Notes: a model not told the origin generated them from the sequence alone. Shown: positions 11,491-22,155, counted from the first letter of the stretch. The stretch: DNA of 64,000 nt from Zygaena filipendulae (GCA_907165275.2 OU015651.1:7586501-7650500); one strand, 5' to 3'. A program made the numbers and translations.

Positions 11491-12299
11491 ATTTATTTAT
11501 TTATTTATTTATTCTTCTTGCACAAAATAGTACAAATGGCGAACTTAATGCCTTGCGGCATTCTCTGACAGTTAACCATTGGGTTGACAGAGAGATAAAA
11601 GAGAAGGGGTGTGCAACCTACGGAAAAAACGAAAAATAAATAAAAATAATAGTATTAAAACTAAAAAGTTATAAACTAAGACATAAAAAAGGACTAAATA
11701 TAGAGATAATTGATATATAAATATATACTACACAGCATAAAATACGTATTTAAATATTTAGGTATTATATAAATATACATAAATATATATAAGTAAATAT
11801 ACACGCACACACATATCACACACACACACACACACACTCACACCAAAAGGAATTACAGAAACATTTAATAATAGGGATATCTAACTTAATACATAATAGT
11901 TGGAAGGGTGGGAGAGTTACAAACGACTGCAGGTTCTAAATGGCTACTCCCGGCAAGCCACCAGAGTCTAGGAAATAATTTCGCACTCTATGTTTGAAAA
12001 TGAATTTGTTAGGGCATTTGCGCAGCTCTAAGGGCAAGCTGTTCCAGAGTCGCACAGCAGTGACAGCAAAAGATTTTGAGATGAACCCAGTACGATGGGA
12101 TGGAATGAAGAGGAGAAGGTTGTTAGAGGAACGTAGTGACAATGAATGAGTATCTGAAAGAAATTTGAATTGAGATTTTAAATATTCGGGACAGTGTGGA
12201 TCGTATAAAATAGAGAAAAGGGTACAGAGGACTCGGACATTCCTACGGTGTTGAATAGGTAACCATTTAAGTTGAGAACGATATTGGGAAATATGGTCA
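11491..12299 (-). mobile_element. Non-LTR retrotransposon, 3' part
   Basis: The 3' tail on the minus strand is a (TAAA)n run (seen as 'tttatttatttatttattta' at 11491). The minus-strand frame ending at 11936 encodes the C-terminal region of a LINE reverse transcriptase polyprotein, with motifs QLKWLPIQHRRN, HSLSLRSSNN and AVRLWNSLPLELR. The reading frame continues at 14124-14380 across an inserted DNA element. Clade looks Jockey/CR1-like, by eye only. 5' truncated. Confidence 0.8.
11805..11838 (+). repeat. (CA)n microsatellite
   Basis: An AC-rich run ending in about eleven perfect CA units, within the 3' untranslated part of the LINE fragment. Confidence 0.9.
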
Positions 12300-12621
12300 T
12301 TAGGGTGGGTCACTTATGTATGGAGAAAAAAAAAAGTTTAGTTTTTATACGGGCACAGTGACAAAAAGGTGTTAAATTATGAGTGTAAATATATTATGAA
12401 GTTTCATTGCAATCGGAATCAATCTTCTGCCTCCGGATTCATTTGGAAATCATCAACACATAATTGTTAAAAAAGGTCTAACACTATGGCATATTAAGTT
12501 ACACTAATGAACACTATTTATAAATAAAAGTCTTAAATCCATAGTAAATATAGGTTTATTAAAGAGGAAACAATTTTTACAGGAAAAATTATAAGAATAA
12601 TTTATTAAAGTAAAGAGTTAA

Positions 12622-13336
12622 CTATGTGGCGAAATCTTTTTTGCTGTCGAATTTCGGCATTGCCTTTCTCGATTCTATCTGGGCTTTGATAAAATCTTCT
12701 GTCATTGTCTTACTGCATAAAGTGACTGAAGCTTCGGTCACAGCTTTAACTGCTCTTCCTACTGCTTGTGTGTGACACGGAAGACGTAATAAATCCAATT
12801 CTCCTGCTCCTTTTACTTGAATAAACATTTGGAGATTTTCTTCGGTTACAGATCTTAATAACGATGGCTCAGTGATATTTGCTTGCCAATTCAAAAGGTC
12901 ATAATATGTTAATGCGTTAAAGTTTATCTTTGGTACCTGAAACAGACGCAATTTTTTGGTGTTTCTGATCTAGCTTTCAAAAACATACATTGCAAGCAAT
13001 AAGTTTTCCGGGTGTGCAAAATAGCTGTGTCTTTGAATTACTGGGTCGATAACGGTTTTTAAAGTTGTTGGTAAATATCTGGTGAGCTCGCGACCCATCT
13101 TTACAGCTAGAATGGGTTTTATAGGAAACCACAGTGGAGCGTAAACCTTGACAATATAAGTTGCAAGAGTTAATAGATTTTCAGAGGCAGGTTCAACTGA
13201 ATCATACAGACGGAGAATCCTGTTGGCACGAGTTAACCATCGGGCATGGGACATTTTGCCTGGTAATTTGTTAGCTAAATCGCTAGGATATATGCCTGTT
13301 GAAATTGCTTCAACTATTCTGTACAAGTATTTTTTT
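12622..13336 (-). pseudogene. Transposon protein C-terminal fragment, left arm
   Basis: Minus-strand coding begins at the palindrome centre (YLYRIVEAISTGIYPSDLANK) and continues through KLPGKMSHARWLTRANRILRLY and TVIDPVIQRHSYFAHPENLL. The frame is then broken by a stop (about 12970) and resumes at 12951 with FQVPKIN, PCHTQAVGRAV and KAMPKFDSKKDF. It resembles uncharacterised proteins that are abundant in arthropod genomes and appear transposon-borne. I recognise the style but cannot name a superfamily. The N-terminal half is absent. Confidence 0.6.
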
Positions 13337-13351
13337 TTTAGTACAGACCAA

Positions 13352-13802
13352 AAATACTTGTACAGAATAGTTGAAGCAATTGCAACAGGCATATTTCCTA
13401 GCGATTTAGCTAACAAATTACCAGGCAAAATGTCCCATGCCCGGTGGTTTTGAATTTTGAAAGCTAGATCAGAAATTGCGTCTGTTCCAGGTACCAAAGA
13501 TAAACTTTACATTAACATATTATGACCTTTTGAATTGGCAAGAAAATGTCACTGAGCCACCGTTATTAAGATCTGTAACCGAAGAAAATCTCCAAAAGTT
13601 TATTCAAGAAAAAGAAGCAGTAGAATTGGATTTATTACGTCTTCCGTGTCACACACAAGCAGTAGAAAGGGCAGTTAAAGCTCTGACCAAAGCTTCAGCC
13701 ACTTTATTTAATAAAACAATGACAGAAGGTTTTATCAAAGCCCAGATAGAATCGAGAAAAGCAATGCCGAAATTCGACAGAAAAAAAGATTTCGCCACAT
13801 AG
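13352..13802 (+). pseudogene. Transposon protein C-terminal fragment, right arm (internally deleted)
   Basis: Same protein as the left arm but on the plus strand. It runs from YLYRIVEAIATGIFPSDLANK to GKMSHARW, then jumps at once to the ILKARSE and VPKIN segments. Relative to the left arm, the stretch that encodes NRILRLY to HPENLLLA (about 230 bp) is missing. The last part (13476-13802) stays open to the same DFAT stop. Amino-acid differences from the left arm are few, so the duplication is fairly young. Confidence 0.6.
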
Positions 13803-14123
13803 TTAACCCTTCACTTTAATAATTATTCTTTATATTATTTTTTCCTGTAAAAATTGTTTCTCCTTCAACTTGACCAAACAATTTCATATTTATCATTGCT
13901 AAAAACTATTACGCATGAAATCTGATATCAATAACTTGAGAAAAGCATTAGTACATTTACACAAAAAAATCTACTTTTTTTAATAATTCTATGACATTCC
14001 GGAGGCAATAAAACTTAAAATAATCTAACAAAACTTTACATATCAATTAACGACGTCATTTGGCACCTTTTTAATGCTGAGCATATTAGAAAAACGAGAA
14101 AAAAAAAATTTGACCCACCCTAA

Positions 14124-14385
14124 TGGTCATATTTGCGAAGGCCGAAAATAAATCTAATGCAATTATTAAGAAGACGATCCAATTTATTAAGAAGCTCCTG
14201 AGATACGTCGGAGTAGCACACATCGGCATAATCAAACAAAGGAAGGATAAGGGAACGTACCAAGAGAAGCTTAGTACAGGATGGAAGGAAAAACTTAAGA
14301 CGATAGAGAGCACGCAACATACCCGTGACCCTACGACTGACTTCGGTCACATGAGCGTGACAATGGTTATAATATAACATTGTTA
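14124..14385 (-). mobile_element. Non-LTR retrotransposon, upstream part
   Basis: Minus-strand frame with HAHVTEVSRRVTGMLRALYR, LPLFDYADVCYSDV and NNCIRFIFGLRKYDH, typical of the RT thumb/C-terminal region of LINE ORF2. It is broken at its 3' side by the TIR element and resumes at 12299. The 5' truncation point lies near 14380. Confidence 0.8.
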
Positions 14386-14533
14386 TATTGAATTGTTATT
14401 CTAATGTCTTGTTTTATGTTGCAATGATGTATAACAATGTTACATGATGCCGTTACGTAGTGTGTACGCACCGTAACCAAGAATGTCGAGGTGCTCTACG
14501 CCCTGCCTAAAGTCAAAAAGTACTTGTAATTAT

Positions 14534-14889
14534 ACAACGTGTTAATTGAAACGAATTAACTGAAAACTAGAAAGCAGTTTGCTCAGAATCAACTAGCGAA
14601 TCGATCGCACTATGTTTTAATATAGGTTATATTTTTTCATTTTTACTAGCCCATATCTAAATTATTTATAATACAATATTTGGCGGGTACGCCGCCCGCA
14701 GCGAAAAAATTTGAACCGGTAGGCGCGGGCGTAGCGCTTGGAATTTTGTAGATAGGTCACCTCCAAACTAATGTTGAATAACTTTTAAAGTATTAATTTT
14801 TTCGACATAAAATATATTTTAATCAAATTATTGTTTATCTTTTTAAATGAGGTGTATGAGGTTTTCAGTTAATTCATTAACACGTTGTA
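14534..14889 (+). mobile_element. MITE family B, copy 1
   Basis: Ends ACAACGTGTTAATT…AACTGAAAAC and the inverse GTTTTCAGTTAATTCATTAA plus CACGTTGT. The body contains 'ggcgggtacgccgcccgcag' and 'ggtaggcgcgggcgtagcgc'. A second copy in the opposite orientation is at 40449-40790. It has no ORF. Confidence 0.85.
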
Positions 14890-17348
14890 GATGGGAAATC
14901 TTCCCGGATGTTTGGAATAATCCCTATAATACCCTGCCATTTTTGGATCTAAACTCGGGCTTAAACCCAAGAATGGCAGCCCTTTATCGGGTTTATTCCC
15001 AATATCTGGGAAGATTGCCCATCTATACCTACTTGTAAAGTTGTAAGTTGTAACTCGACACTACGTGTAATCGGTTCATGATGTGACCACGACAGGTAGG
15101 TATTAGTATTCTCATTGATTTTCACTTATTTCAAAAACGGATGCAGATAAGCAATAACATGTTAACCCATAAAATTAAGTTACCTATTCAGAACGATTTA
15201 TTAAGAGTTAGGGAACGGTTTTTAATTGTGTGTTTACCTTATTACATTGCTTAAATATCTAACTAAATATTGAACATAAAAAATCTTGACAGAAAATGGG
15301 GCTATAATTTTAAAACACGATTTACTCAAAATTTCTCCAGTGTGGGTTAACACACTATTGCTTATCTATGTCCAAACAGATAAAAGATTCGGAATCCGGA
15401 AATGATACAACTCAATCGCATGTGCGTCACATTTTATTTCAATTGAACTTACAAGACTTTCGCGCTGTACCTATAATGATTGCAAGGTTTTAATTTTATC
15501 TATAGTTATTTTGTGACTAAATTAAAGTGCCTTTTTTAATAATTAGCGTATCATGTAGTTATTGTTTAATTAAATGTAGATATCATCATAAAGTACTTAA
15601 TTTAACAAAAAAATACTTGATATAAATAATACTCGTACCTATCGGTTACAAAATAACAAATGCTTAAACACGTACAATTTAATTAGTTTAATGTATTACA
15701 TTCTGTCTTGAAATGTTTGAACAATAAAGGATGATTGTTAAAATACCTATATAAAAATTCGAGGCCGGTATGAATTCTTCAAGCGACGCGACGCTATTCG
15801 AACTGAGGCATGAAATGACAACACCACTAGGTAGATAGGTACTATTAGAAAAGTTCCGCTCAACTATTAAAGGCAAAACAACATAATATTAAGGTGCGGA
15901 TTTCAAATCCATATACATAAATGTACCTGACGTGACTGTGTCAAAGATGATACTCCATTGACCCGAAGAAGAGCACATCATTTAACGGAACGGATAATTA
16001 TGAGCGGGGCTTTGTAAAACATAGGGTTGTCAGGTAGCCGATTGCGTAAATTTTTAACGAAATTATCAAAACAAAACCGTAAAAAATCACGTAAGTAGAT
16101 ATTTGTTTTTTTATCAGAACGAAGTTCTTTATCGCACGCTACGGATGGGAGTGAGAATTAATTTTCCGTCACTGCGTTATACGCCGCTCCACGGAAAAAC
16201 AAAGCAACTGCAACTTTTTTTAAAAGAGTTTTTTGTTTTTTTTTTGCCTCATTTCATGCATTATAACACATAACAGATTCAGTTTAATATGAAAAAAACT
16301 TCGTTCTAACCCACTGAGTTACTATTACTACGCTAGTAGATAATATTAGTTCAATGTTCTAACCAAGTGTTCCACGACACTCACGCATTTTTTCTTTAGA
16401 TCCTGACGCTCGTTCAAGTTCGTGCAAAGGTTAACCAACCAAAGGTTCGTGCAAAGGTTAAAAGTAGATAATATCGTTCAAAAATAGCAGAATCGGTCTC
16501 CTAGGAGTTCAAGAGGGCAAGAAGCTAAAGCTAAGCTTGGCCAAGGAGCCAAGTTGACAATCTATAATCGTTAACGCATATAAAACTAAAGGAACGAATC
16601 ATCATGTCCCGTAGTCACGTAAAATCGTCCAATCAAAAGTCCAGTTAGGTCCTGGGCTGCAGCGCCGCGCCGTTAGGATATGCGTTTTTTTGGAAATTTG
16701 GCAAATGAATTACTACTAGCTAAATCAAAAAAGAATAATACAAGAATGTTGTAGGGAGGTATTATTATTTAAGTAAATTAAACTGAACTATAAAAATAAT
16801 AACGAATGCACCAATTTATTGTTGCTCCGGTGAAGCGTTTATCTTCGCGCTGTCCATTTCGTCTTGGTGGAGTATCATCTTGACTACGTATCTATAAGTC
16901 CCAGTCCTTCCGAGATTCGCGTTAAAAGTAGGCATTAAAACTGAGCGGATATTCAAATTTCAATAGGTAATGTATAAATGTTTTATAGTCACATCTCAGT
17001 TTGCAAGGCATCAGCATGAGCTACAGCCTACAATACCTATATATGAGAGTCAACATTCATTCATACACGTCATCACATGATCACATCGTTCGACATGGTT
17101 ACCTATAAGATAGTGATAGAACAAGGTTAGTTTTTTAAGAGTTATAGGTACATTGGTTACACATTAAATAGTATTTAAATTAAAAATTAGATACATTAAA
17201 TAGGTGACAAATTTCGATCTTTTGCTGGTCATTGGCTTTGAAATAATAACATGTAGAGGTAGGTTAGTTATTGCCAATAATTTTACATAATAATTATTTG
17301 AATCAAAGAAGTCGAACGTTCTGATATATTAGTTAATTAGTTACAAAT
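14890..17348. other. Intergenic, no gene seen
   Basis: AT-rich sequence with scattered short ORFs without codon bias or recognisable motifs. A short pair of inverted words (AGAACGAAGTT near 16118 and AACTTCGTTCT near 16298) may mark another small TIR element. Nothing else is supported. Confidence 0.5.
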
Positions 17349-17420
17349 AATTGAAGATCAAACGAACTTACCTGGAAGTGAAGTTCGATCGCAATTATGC
17401 GAGCAGCTTCTTTCGACGCG

Positions 17421-17591
17421 ATTTATGAGTTTACGTGTTGTAGTTGCGCTCCCACGCGTCAGCCTAGCACGGTATGTTTAGATTTGTTTTTTTTTTTTTT
17501 TTTTTTTTTTTCTACCCCCAGTTGGGACTCCCCGCCTCCTTACCCCACTCTACCTCCGGCCCCAATGCGCGCGACCACTCGTCTCGTCATT
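17421..17591 (+). repeat. DIRS inverted terminal repeat (left)
   Basis: Begins 'gatttatgagtttacgtg', includes a run of about 25 T, 'cccagttgggactccccgcc' and ends 'ccactcgtctcgtcatt'. It is the inverse of 22231-22401. The outer extension 17349-17420 is unlike the outer end of the other ITR and is mirrored in the internal complementary region. Confidence 0.92.
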
Positions 17592-17718
17592 TTGTTTAAA
17601 GCGCTTTATTTTATATTTGTGTTGTGTTTGTCCTCCACCAAACCTTATGGGTGGGTTTATAAGATTTGATGTAGATATTAGATTACTAAACATTTTTGGT
17701 ATCGTAAGGGAGGGTGTA

Positions 17719-17845
17719 TATAAATCGCGTCGAAAGAAGCTGCTCGCATAATTGCGATCGAACTTCACTTCCAGGTAAGTTCGTTTGATCTTCAATTATG
17801 CTTCGCAGCTTCTTTCTTTGCGATTTATGAGTTTACGTGTTGTAG
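17719..17845 (+). repeat. DIRS internal complementary region (circle-junction template)
   Basis: The first part (to about 17796) is the reverse complement of the left outer end 17349-17428 ('gcaattatgcgagcagc' inverted). The second part ('attatgcttcgcagcttctt' onward) is the reverse complement of the right outer end 22380-22430. In DIRS elements this segment is believed to template joining of the two ends into a circle. Confidence 0.9.
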
Positions 17846-18031
17846 GATGTTTAGAGATCACAAATATAAAATTATGACCGAATTAATTTTTCAAGTTAAA
17901 AAAAGCAGTGATTTATGAACAAATATTTATTAGACTGAGGTCATATCAATTTTTTAATGATAATAATTATACAAAATTCCTATTTCTTGTTTACTTAGTC
18001 CTATATATATACGTTATACATAAGGTTTAAT

Positions 18032-18973
18032 TTATCTTGTTGTTGACAATATAGTTCGTGCAAAATTATCATTTACTATAATATCTCTATTATAGAACCT
18101 AGCAAAGGTAGCTGAGGATTGAGTCCAGCCTGCAGTGTTCCTTATTACGTCTATACTAACACCAAGCCGATTGGCGGCTGAAGTCGCAGCATGGCGTGTG
18201 CTATGTGCACTGAAGATAGACACGTCTATACCACTTCTCTGGAGAACATCTTTTATCCAATGGCTAAGTCTTTGTGCTGACAATTTTCTGTATGGTTTTT
18301 TATAACTAATAAATAAATGATCATTGTTATGATCTCGTAATGAGCTTGTTTTGTTTATATAATCCAATAAACATCTAGCTGGACATATACTTGAATTCTC
18401 ATTATAAAATGGTAGTTTCAAAATAGGCTGTAACGAATTAGGACAAGATGTTTTGATAAGGTCAGGTACCTTAATATAAATGAAATTTGGATCATTAGTG
18501 TTAATGTTAGATAATTTTAACAATGAAAAGGTTTGTACTCTATGAGCAGTAATCAAAGCTAATAAAGTAAGAGTCTTCTTTGATAGAGTTTCCAAGCTGA
18601 GGTTGGCATGTGGCCATTGTTTAGATACGTAATCTAGGACAATACTAGGGTCCCATGTTATATTATATTTGGGTTGAGTACGCCTCAGCCTGAAAACTCC
18701 TTTCATAAATCTTCTTATTCTATGATCGGTCAACAAATTAGGGAATAAAGGAGATAAAGCAGATTTATATGAATTAATTGTGCCATATTTGGCGCCTTTT
18801 TCAAACATAGATGTGAGGAAATCTAAGACAATAGGTATTGATTCCTTATAACAATCATGATTATTTTGTTTACAAAATTCAATCCAAGGTTTAAAGCAAC
18901 AATCATACTGTCTGTATGTATTATCTGATAGTGAATTGATCATAATGTTAGTTGTTCGATCTGATAGGGACAT
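18032..18973 (-). CDS. DIRS tyrosine recombinase
   Basis: Integrates the circular DNA copy of the element, in place of a DDE integrase. The first ATG in the frame (MSLSDRTT) is at 18973, giving 313 aa; the open frame extends a few codons further and overlaps the end of pol. The tyrosine-recombinase catalytic set is complete. Numbered from 18985, it has Arg149 in ITAHRVQT, His261 and Arg264 in SAHSTRHAA, a Gly-Trp at 286-287 and the nucleophile Tyr298 in ARFYNRD. The N-terminal part has the helical SAM-like DNA-binding region (NTYRQYDCCFKPWIEFC). No stops or frameshifts. Confidence 0.93.
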   Translation of the reverse strand: MSLSDRTTNIMINSLSDNTYRQYDCCFKPWIEFCKQNNHDCYKESIPIVLDFLTSMFEKGAKYGTINSYKSALSPLFPNLLTDHRIRRFMKGVFRLRRTQPKYNITWDPSIVLDYVSKQWPHANLSLETLSKKTLTLLALITAHRVQTFSLLKLSNINTNDPNFIYIKVPDLIKTSCPNSLQPILKLPFYNENSSICPARCLLDYINKTSSLRDHNNDHLFISYKKPYRKLSAQRLSHWIKDVLQRSGIDVSIFSAHSTRHAATSAANRLGVSIDVIRNTAGWTQSSATFARFYNRDIIVNDNFARTILSTTR

Positions 18974-18975
18974 CT

Positions 18976-20880
18976 TCAAATACACTTGCCTGATAACCTC
19001 GCGGCTACTAAGCGTAGCGTCTTGTGCAGGTTGTGTACTGACCTGAAAGGTGATGTTAACAAGTTAATATCTGGATCAAAATATATACACTGAGAGCATA
19101 ATAATTTTTTGAACAAAGGAAACCAGGGTTGTGTCGGCCAGTATGGTACGACTACAACTCCTTCGGCTTTATCAGTTATTATCTTCTTTAATACTTTTAA
19201 GATCAGTACAAATGGTGGAAAAGCATAAAAGTGTAAACCTTCCCAGGACACCGTGAAAGCATCGACAACCCATGCGTCGGGATCACACTTCCAAGTTATG
19301 TACCTGCTACATTTAGTATTCGAACGACTAGCAAATAAATCTACGTCAAATTTACCAAACACTTCCATTAATTTGTTGAATGCATAATCTGCTAGTTCCC
19401 ACTCGGTGTCCTGGAATTGTTTACGAGACAAATAATCTGCTTCAGTATTATCTTTGGTGTTTATATAAGATGCAAAAATGTATAAGTCACGATCCTCACA
19501 CCAACGCCAGATCTCTTTTGTTATTTTATTTAAGTGAGGGTATTTAACACTACCCATTCGATTTATGCATGATATGGCGGTAGTGTTATCAATCCGTAAG
19601 AGAATATCCTTATTGTATATATTTTTTGTAAGTACCTTCAAACCAAAAAGGGCTGCTTTTAATTCTAACTCATTGATATGCAAACATGACTCTTTCCGTT
19701 TCCAATGACCATGTACCTTATCTTTATTGCTAATAGCGCCCCAGCCAGTAAGCGAGGCATCTGAATAAATTTCGAGATTATATGTGTTGAATTTAAAGGG
19801 GGCGTATGCATTATCTATATGATCTAGCCACCAGTGTAGATCAGACTTTATGTTGTAAGGTAATGTAATCACTTGTTCATAACTTGTATTATTTTTTAAA
19901 AATAAATATTTATAATATTCAAACTGTTTCGTGTACAGCCACGAATATTGGATTGCGGGGCAAGCCGAAACTAGCAACCCAATCAGTCTAGCAAATTCGC
20001 GAAGTTTACACCTACGTATTACTAAAAATCTTTTTAATCTCTCTTTGATTTTAAATTTTTTATCAGTAGGTAATTTTAAAATCATCCGTCTTGAATCATA
20101 AATAAAGCCCAGAAACTGACATTGTTGTTTTGGTTGCAAAGAACTTTTTTCTTTATTTATAATAAATCCTAACGACGTCAATAACTCGATAGTCTGAGTA
20201 ATATTGTTCTTACAATCTTTGTAGGTATCCCCAAAACAAAGTATGTCATCTAAGTATCTAACTGATAAAAAATCCTTAGTTCGCAAGTACTCCATTACTG
20301 GTTTTAACAATTTGGTAAATACGTAAGGCGCCGTGCATAAACCGAATGGGAGGCATTTAAATTCAAAAAGGCAGTCTTGATATTTGAATCGCAAGTACTT
20401 TCGGTGTAAACTATGTACGTTAATTAAGAAATATGCGTCTTTTAAATCAATTGATGCCATGTAACAATTGGGTGTTATTAATTTAGATGCGGTACGATAA
20501 TCCTCCATCTTAAAATGGTGGGTAGAAATGAATTTATTGAGATTCTTTAGGTTTAAAATAAATCTTTTATCTCCGTTACTTTTCGGTATTAAAAAGATAC
20601 TTGACAAGTACTGAGAGTTATCATGGCCGCATTTTTTAACTGCTCCAATAGATAGCAATTTATTAATAGCCTTTTCAAATTCAAAGACTTCTTGGGATGA
20701 TTTTGGATAAACACTGGGAGTATTTACTTGAAACGGCGGGCTATCGAAGGGAATAGTGTAACCTTCGATCCAAGATAAAATAGTCGGATCATTTGTGATG
20801 CGAGACCATTGTTTCGAGTAAAAACGTAATCTACCAGCGTACGGTACCTCGTCTAGCGGCGGTTGTTCTGGCGTCGCGGC
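18976..20880 (-). CDS. DIRS pol: reverse transcriptase, RNase H and C-terminal methylase-like domain
   Basis: Copies the element RNA into DNA. The RT core shows IFLIPKSNGDKRFILNLK, DLKDAYFL, CLPFGLCTAPYVF and the catalytic YLDD. RNase H follows with EIYSDASLTGWGA, INELELKAA, RIDNTT and ADYLSR. The C-terminal part (DVDLFASRSNTK, AFPPFVLI, VVPYWPTQPWFP) resembles the methylase-like domain described in DIRS elements. The frame is open upstream to at least 20880 and overlaps the gag end in the -1 frame (EQPPLDEVPYAGRL). No ATG marks its start, and the codon at 20658 is TTG, so expression probably depends on frameshifting or another RNA form. It ends at 18976, overlapping the recombinase frame. 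Confidence 0.92.
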   Translation of the reverse strand, partial: AATPEQPPLDEVPYAGRLRFYSKQWSRITNDPTILSWIEGYTIPFDSPPFQVNTPSVYPKSSQEVFEFEKAINKLLSIGAVKKCGHDNSQYLSSIFLIPKSNGDKRFILNLKNLNKFISTHHFKMEDYRTASKLITPNCYMASIDLKDAYFLINVHSLHRKYLRFKYQDCLFEFKCLPFGLCTAPYVFTKLLKPVMEYLRTKDFLSVRYLDDILCFGDTYKDCKNNITQTIELLTSLGFIINKEKSSLQPKQQCQFLGFIYDSRRMILKLPTDKKFKIKERLKRFLVIRRCKLREFARLIGLLVSACPAIQYSWLYTKQFEYYKYLFLKNNTSYEQVITLPYNIKSDLHWWLDHIDNAYAPFKFNTYNLEIYSDASLTGWGAISNKDKVHGHWKRKESCLHINELELKAALFGLKVLTKNIYNKDILLRIDNTTAISCINRMGSVKYPHLNKITKEIWRWCEDRDLYIFASYINTKDNTEADYLSRKQFQDTEWELADYAFNKLMEVFGKFDVDLFASRSNTKCSRYITWKCDPDAWVVDAFTVSWEGLHFYAFPPFVLILKVLKKIITDKAEGVVVVPYWPTQPWFPLFKKLLCSQCIYFDPDINLLTSPFRSVHNLHKTLRLVAARLSGKCI

Positions 20881-22155
20881 GGCGACGGCGGCGGAGAGCG
20901 CTGCGGTGGCAGCGCGCGGCCGCGGCGTGGTTGTGCGGCTCGGTTGCTCTGCTGACGAGTCGCGGGCTGGTTCTTCCCTGCATCCTGTTTGCCCGCCATC
21001 TTCTGGTGCAGGGGCCTGTAGTTTAACCGGTTAAACGGTCGAGTGAAGGTAGGTTTTGTAACCTTGGAGGTTACTTTAAGGGCTTCGCCCGATCTTTGGA
21101 CATTCTTTGCAGTCTTTATCTTTTCACTCATGTCTTCCCCAAACAAATACTTATCGGTACTTGCCCTTACGAGAGTGTCTTTTAGACTTGAATTAACTGA
21201 CGTAATAACGAATCTCTTCCGTATCTTCGTCTCATTATAATGCATATCACACATAATTCTGCAGGCATCGCTTGCTGGTTTTAATAACTTGTGCCTTAAA
21301 TTTTGGTCACAGTCCTTGGAAATAGCGACGTCTATAACTTGCGCTAATGCAGCTAGGGCATTGCCGATTTGCTTCTGGCGGTACACCAAAGACGAATCAC
21401 GTTTCACGAGAGGGTCCGTCAATGCAGCTTTTGCTTCAGCATTCAAAATAGGAGGTATCAATAGTTCACAATTGCTTGGGATTAGGTAATCTTTTGCTAA
21501 TTTTTCTTTGGCTTCATTTGTTAATCCCTTCTTTACGATGTCAAGCCATCTTGCGGCTACATCTTTGTGAATCGCCTTACCCAACATGGTTTCAGGTTCT
21601 GGAGCTTCGCCCAGTAGCCCAAGGGTATCATTATCGAGTTCTACCTCTGCGACGTCTGCTGGTAGTGCTGATGTCGATGCCTCTGCTGCTGTTGTGCCTG
21701 CAGAAGCTTCAAGTGGCGCATGAACCTCCGCTTCCACCAGATGCATATTTTCTGTGCCTCCGTCAAGATGAGACTCCTCAGATGGAGCACGTGTGTCTAC
21801 GGGAGACGCTTCAGGGTCATCAATGTGAACCGCTGTAAGAATGAAATGTTTTTAAGCAACAAGTCAAAAGAAATAGCCCGGTATGTTAGCTATTCGCATT
21901 TTATATAATGAGACGGTAAAAGCCCATTTATGGCAGTTACGCATCAGTGAAAGAAGGCGACGGAGACAACCCAGATAAAACAGTATGTTTTGTAGTTGTT
22001 CGCGTCTAAAGATTATATTACTTACGGTTAACAACCTCTGATGAATAAATATTTATATTATTATGTTGCAGTTTACTCTCAAGTTTGTCGTTATATTTCT
22101 TGAGCTTCCTTCTTATCCTTTCCTCAGAGTCCTCTCTCCTTCTTTTCTTCCCCAT
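20853..22155 (-). CDS. DIRS gag-like protein, two exons
   Basis: Exon 1 is 22026-22155 (ATG, MGKKRRREDSEERIRRK, 43 codons plus one base) and ends at a perfect GTAAGT donor. Exon 2 is 20853-21832, after a TTCTTACAG acceptor. The phases match (C + CG), giving 369 aa; the intron is 193 bp. Exon 2 opens with VHIDDPEASPVDTRAPSEE, contains the ATG at 21746, a helical middle (MLGKAIHKDVAARWLDIVKK, LVYRQKQIGNALAALAQV) and a basic Arg/Pro tail (RRGRALPPQRSPPPSPP). No zinc knuckle was seen. Presumed nucleic-acid-binding structural protein of the element. Splicing is inferred from sites and phase. Confidence 0.82.

Larger units (their letters stand above)
12300..14123. mobile_element. Palindromic TIR DNA transposon, 1824 bp, inserted in the LINE
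   Basis: Ends are TTAGGGTGGGTCA and its inverse. TGGTCA flanks both sides (12294-12299 and 14124-14129) as a 6-bp target duplication. Removing the element and one TGGTCA leaves the host LINE frame open (…RKYDH-ISQYR…). The interior is a long inverted repeat, left arm about 12556-13336 and right arm about 13345-13858. The arms meet at a short loop near 13341 ('gtacaagtattttt' against 'aaaaatacttgtac'). Both arms carry the 3' end of the same transposon gene pointing outwards. The superfamily is not identified. Confidence 0.85.

Noticed and set aside
12970..13497. 175-codon minus-strand ORF taken as one protein
   Set aside because: Its first third is the antisense of the right palindrome arm. 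Only the part from the centre (about 13336) downwards is genuine transposon coding sequence.
17397..17795. ORFs in the DIRS left end
   Set aside because: They lie in the inverted terminal repeat and cross a poly-T run.
21043..21908. Plus-strand ORFs of 62-120 codons
   Set aside because: They are antisense to DIRS gag.
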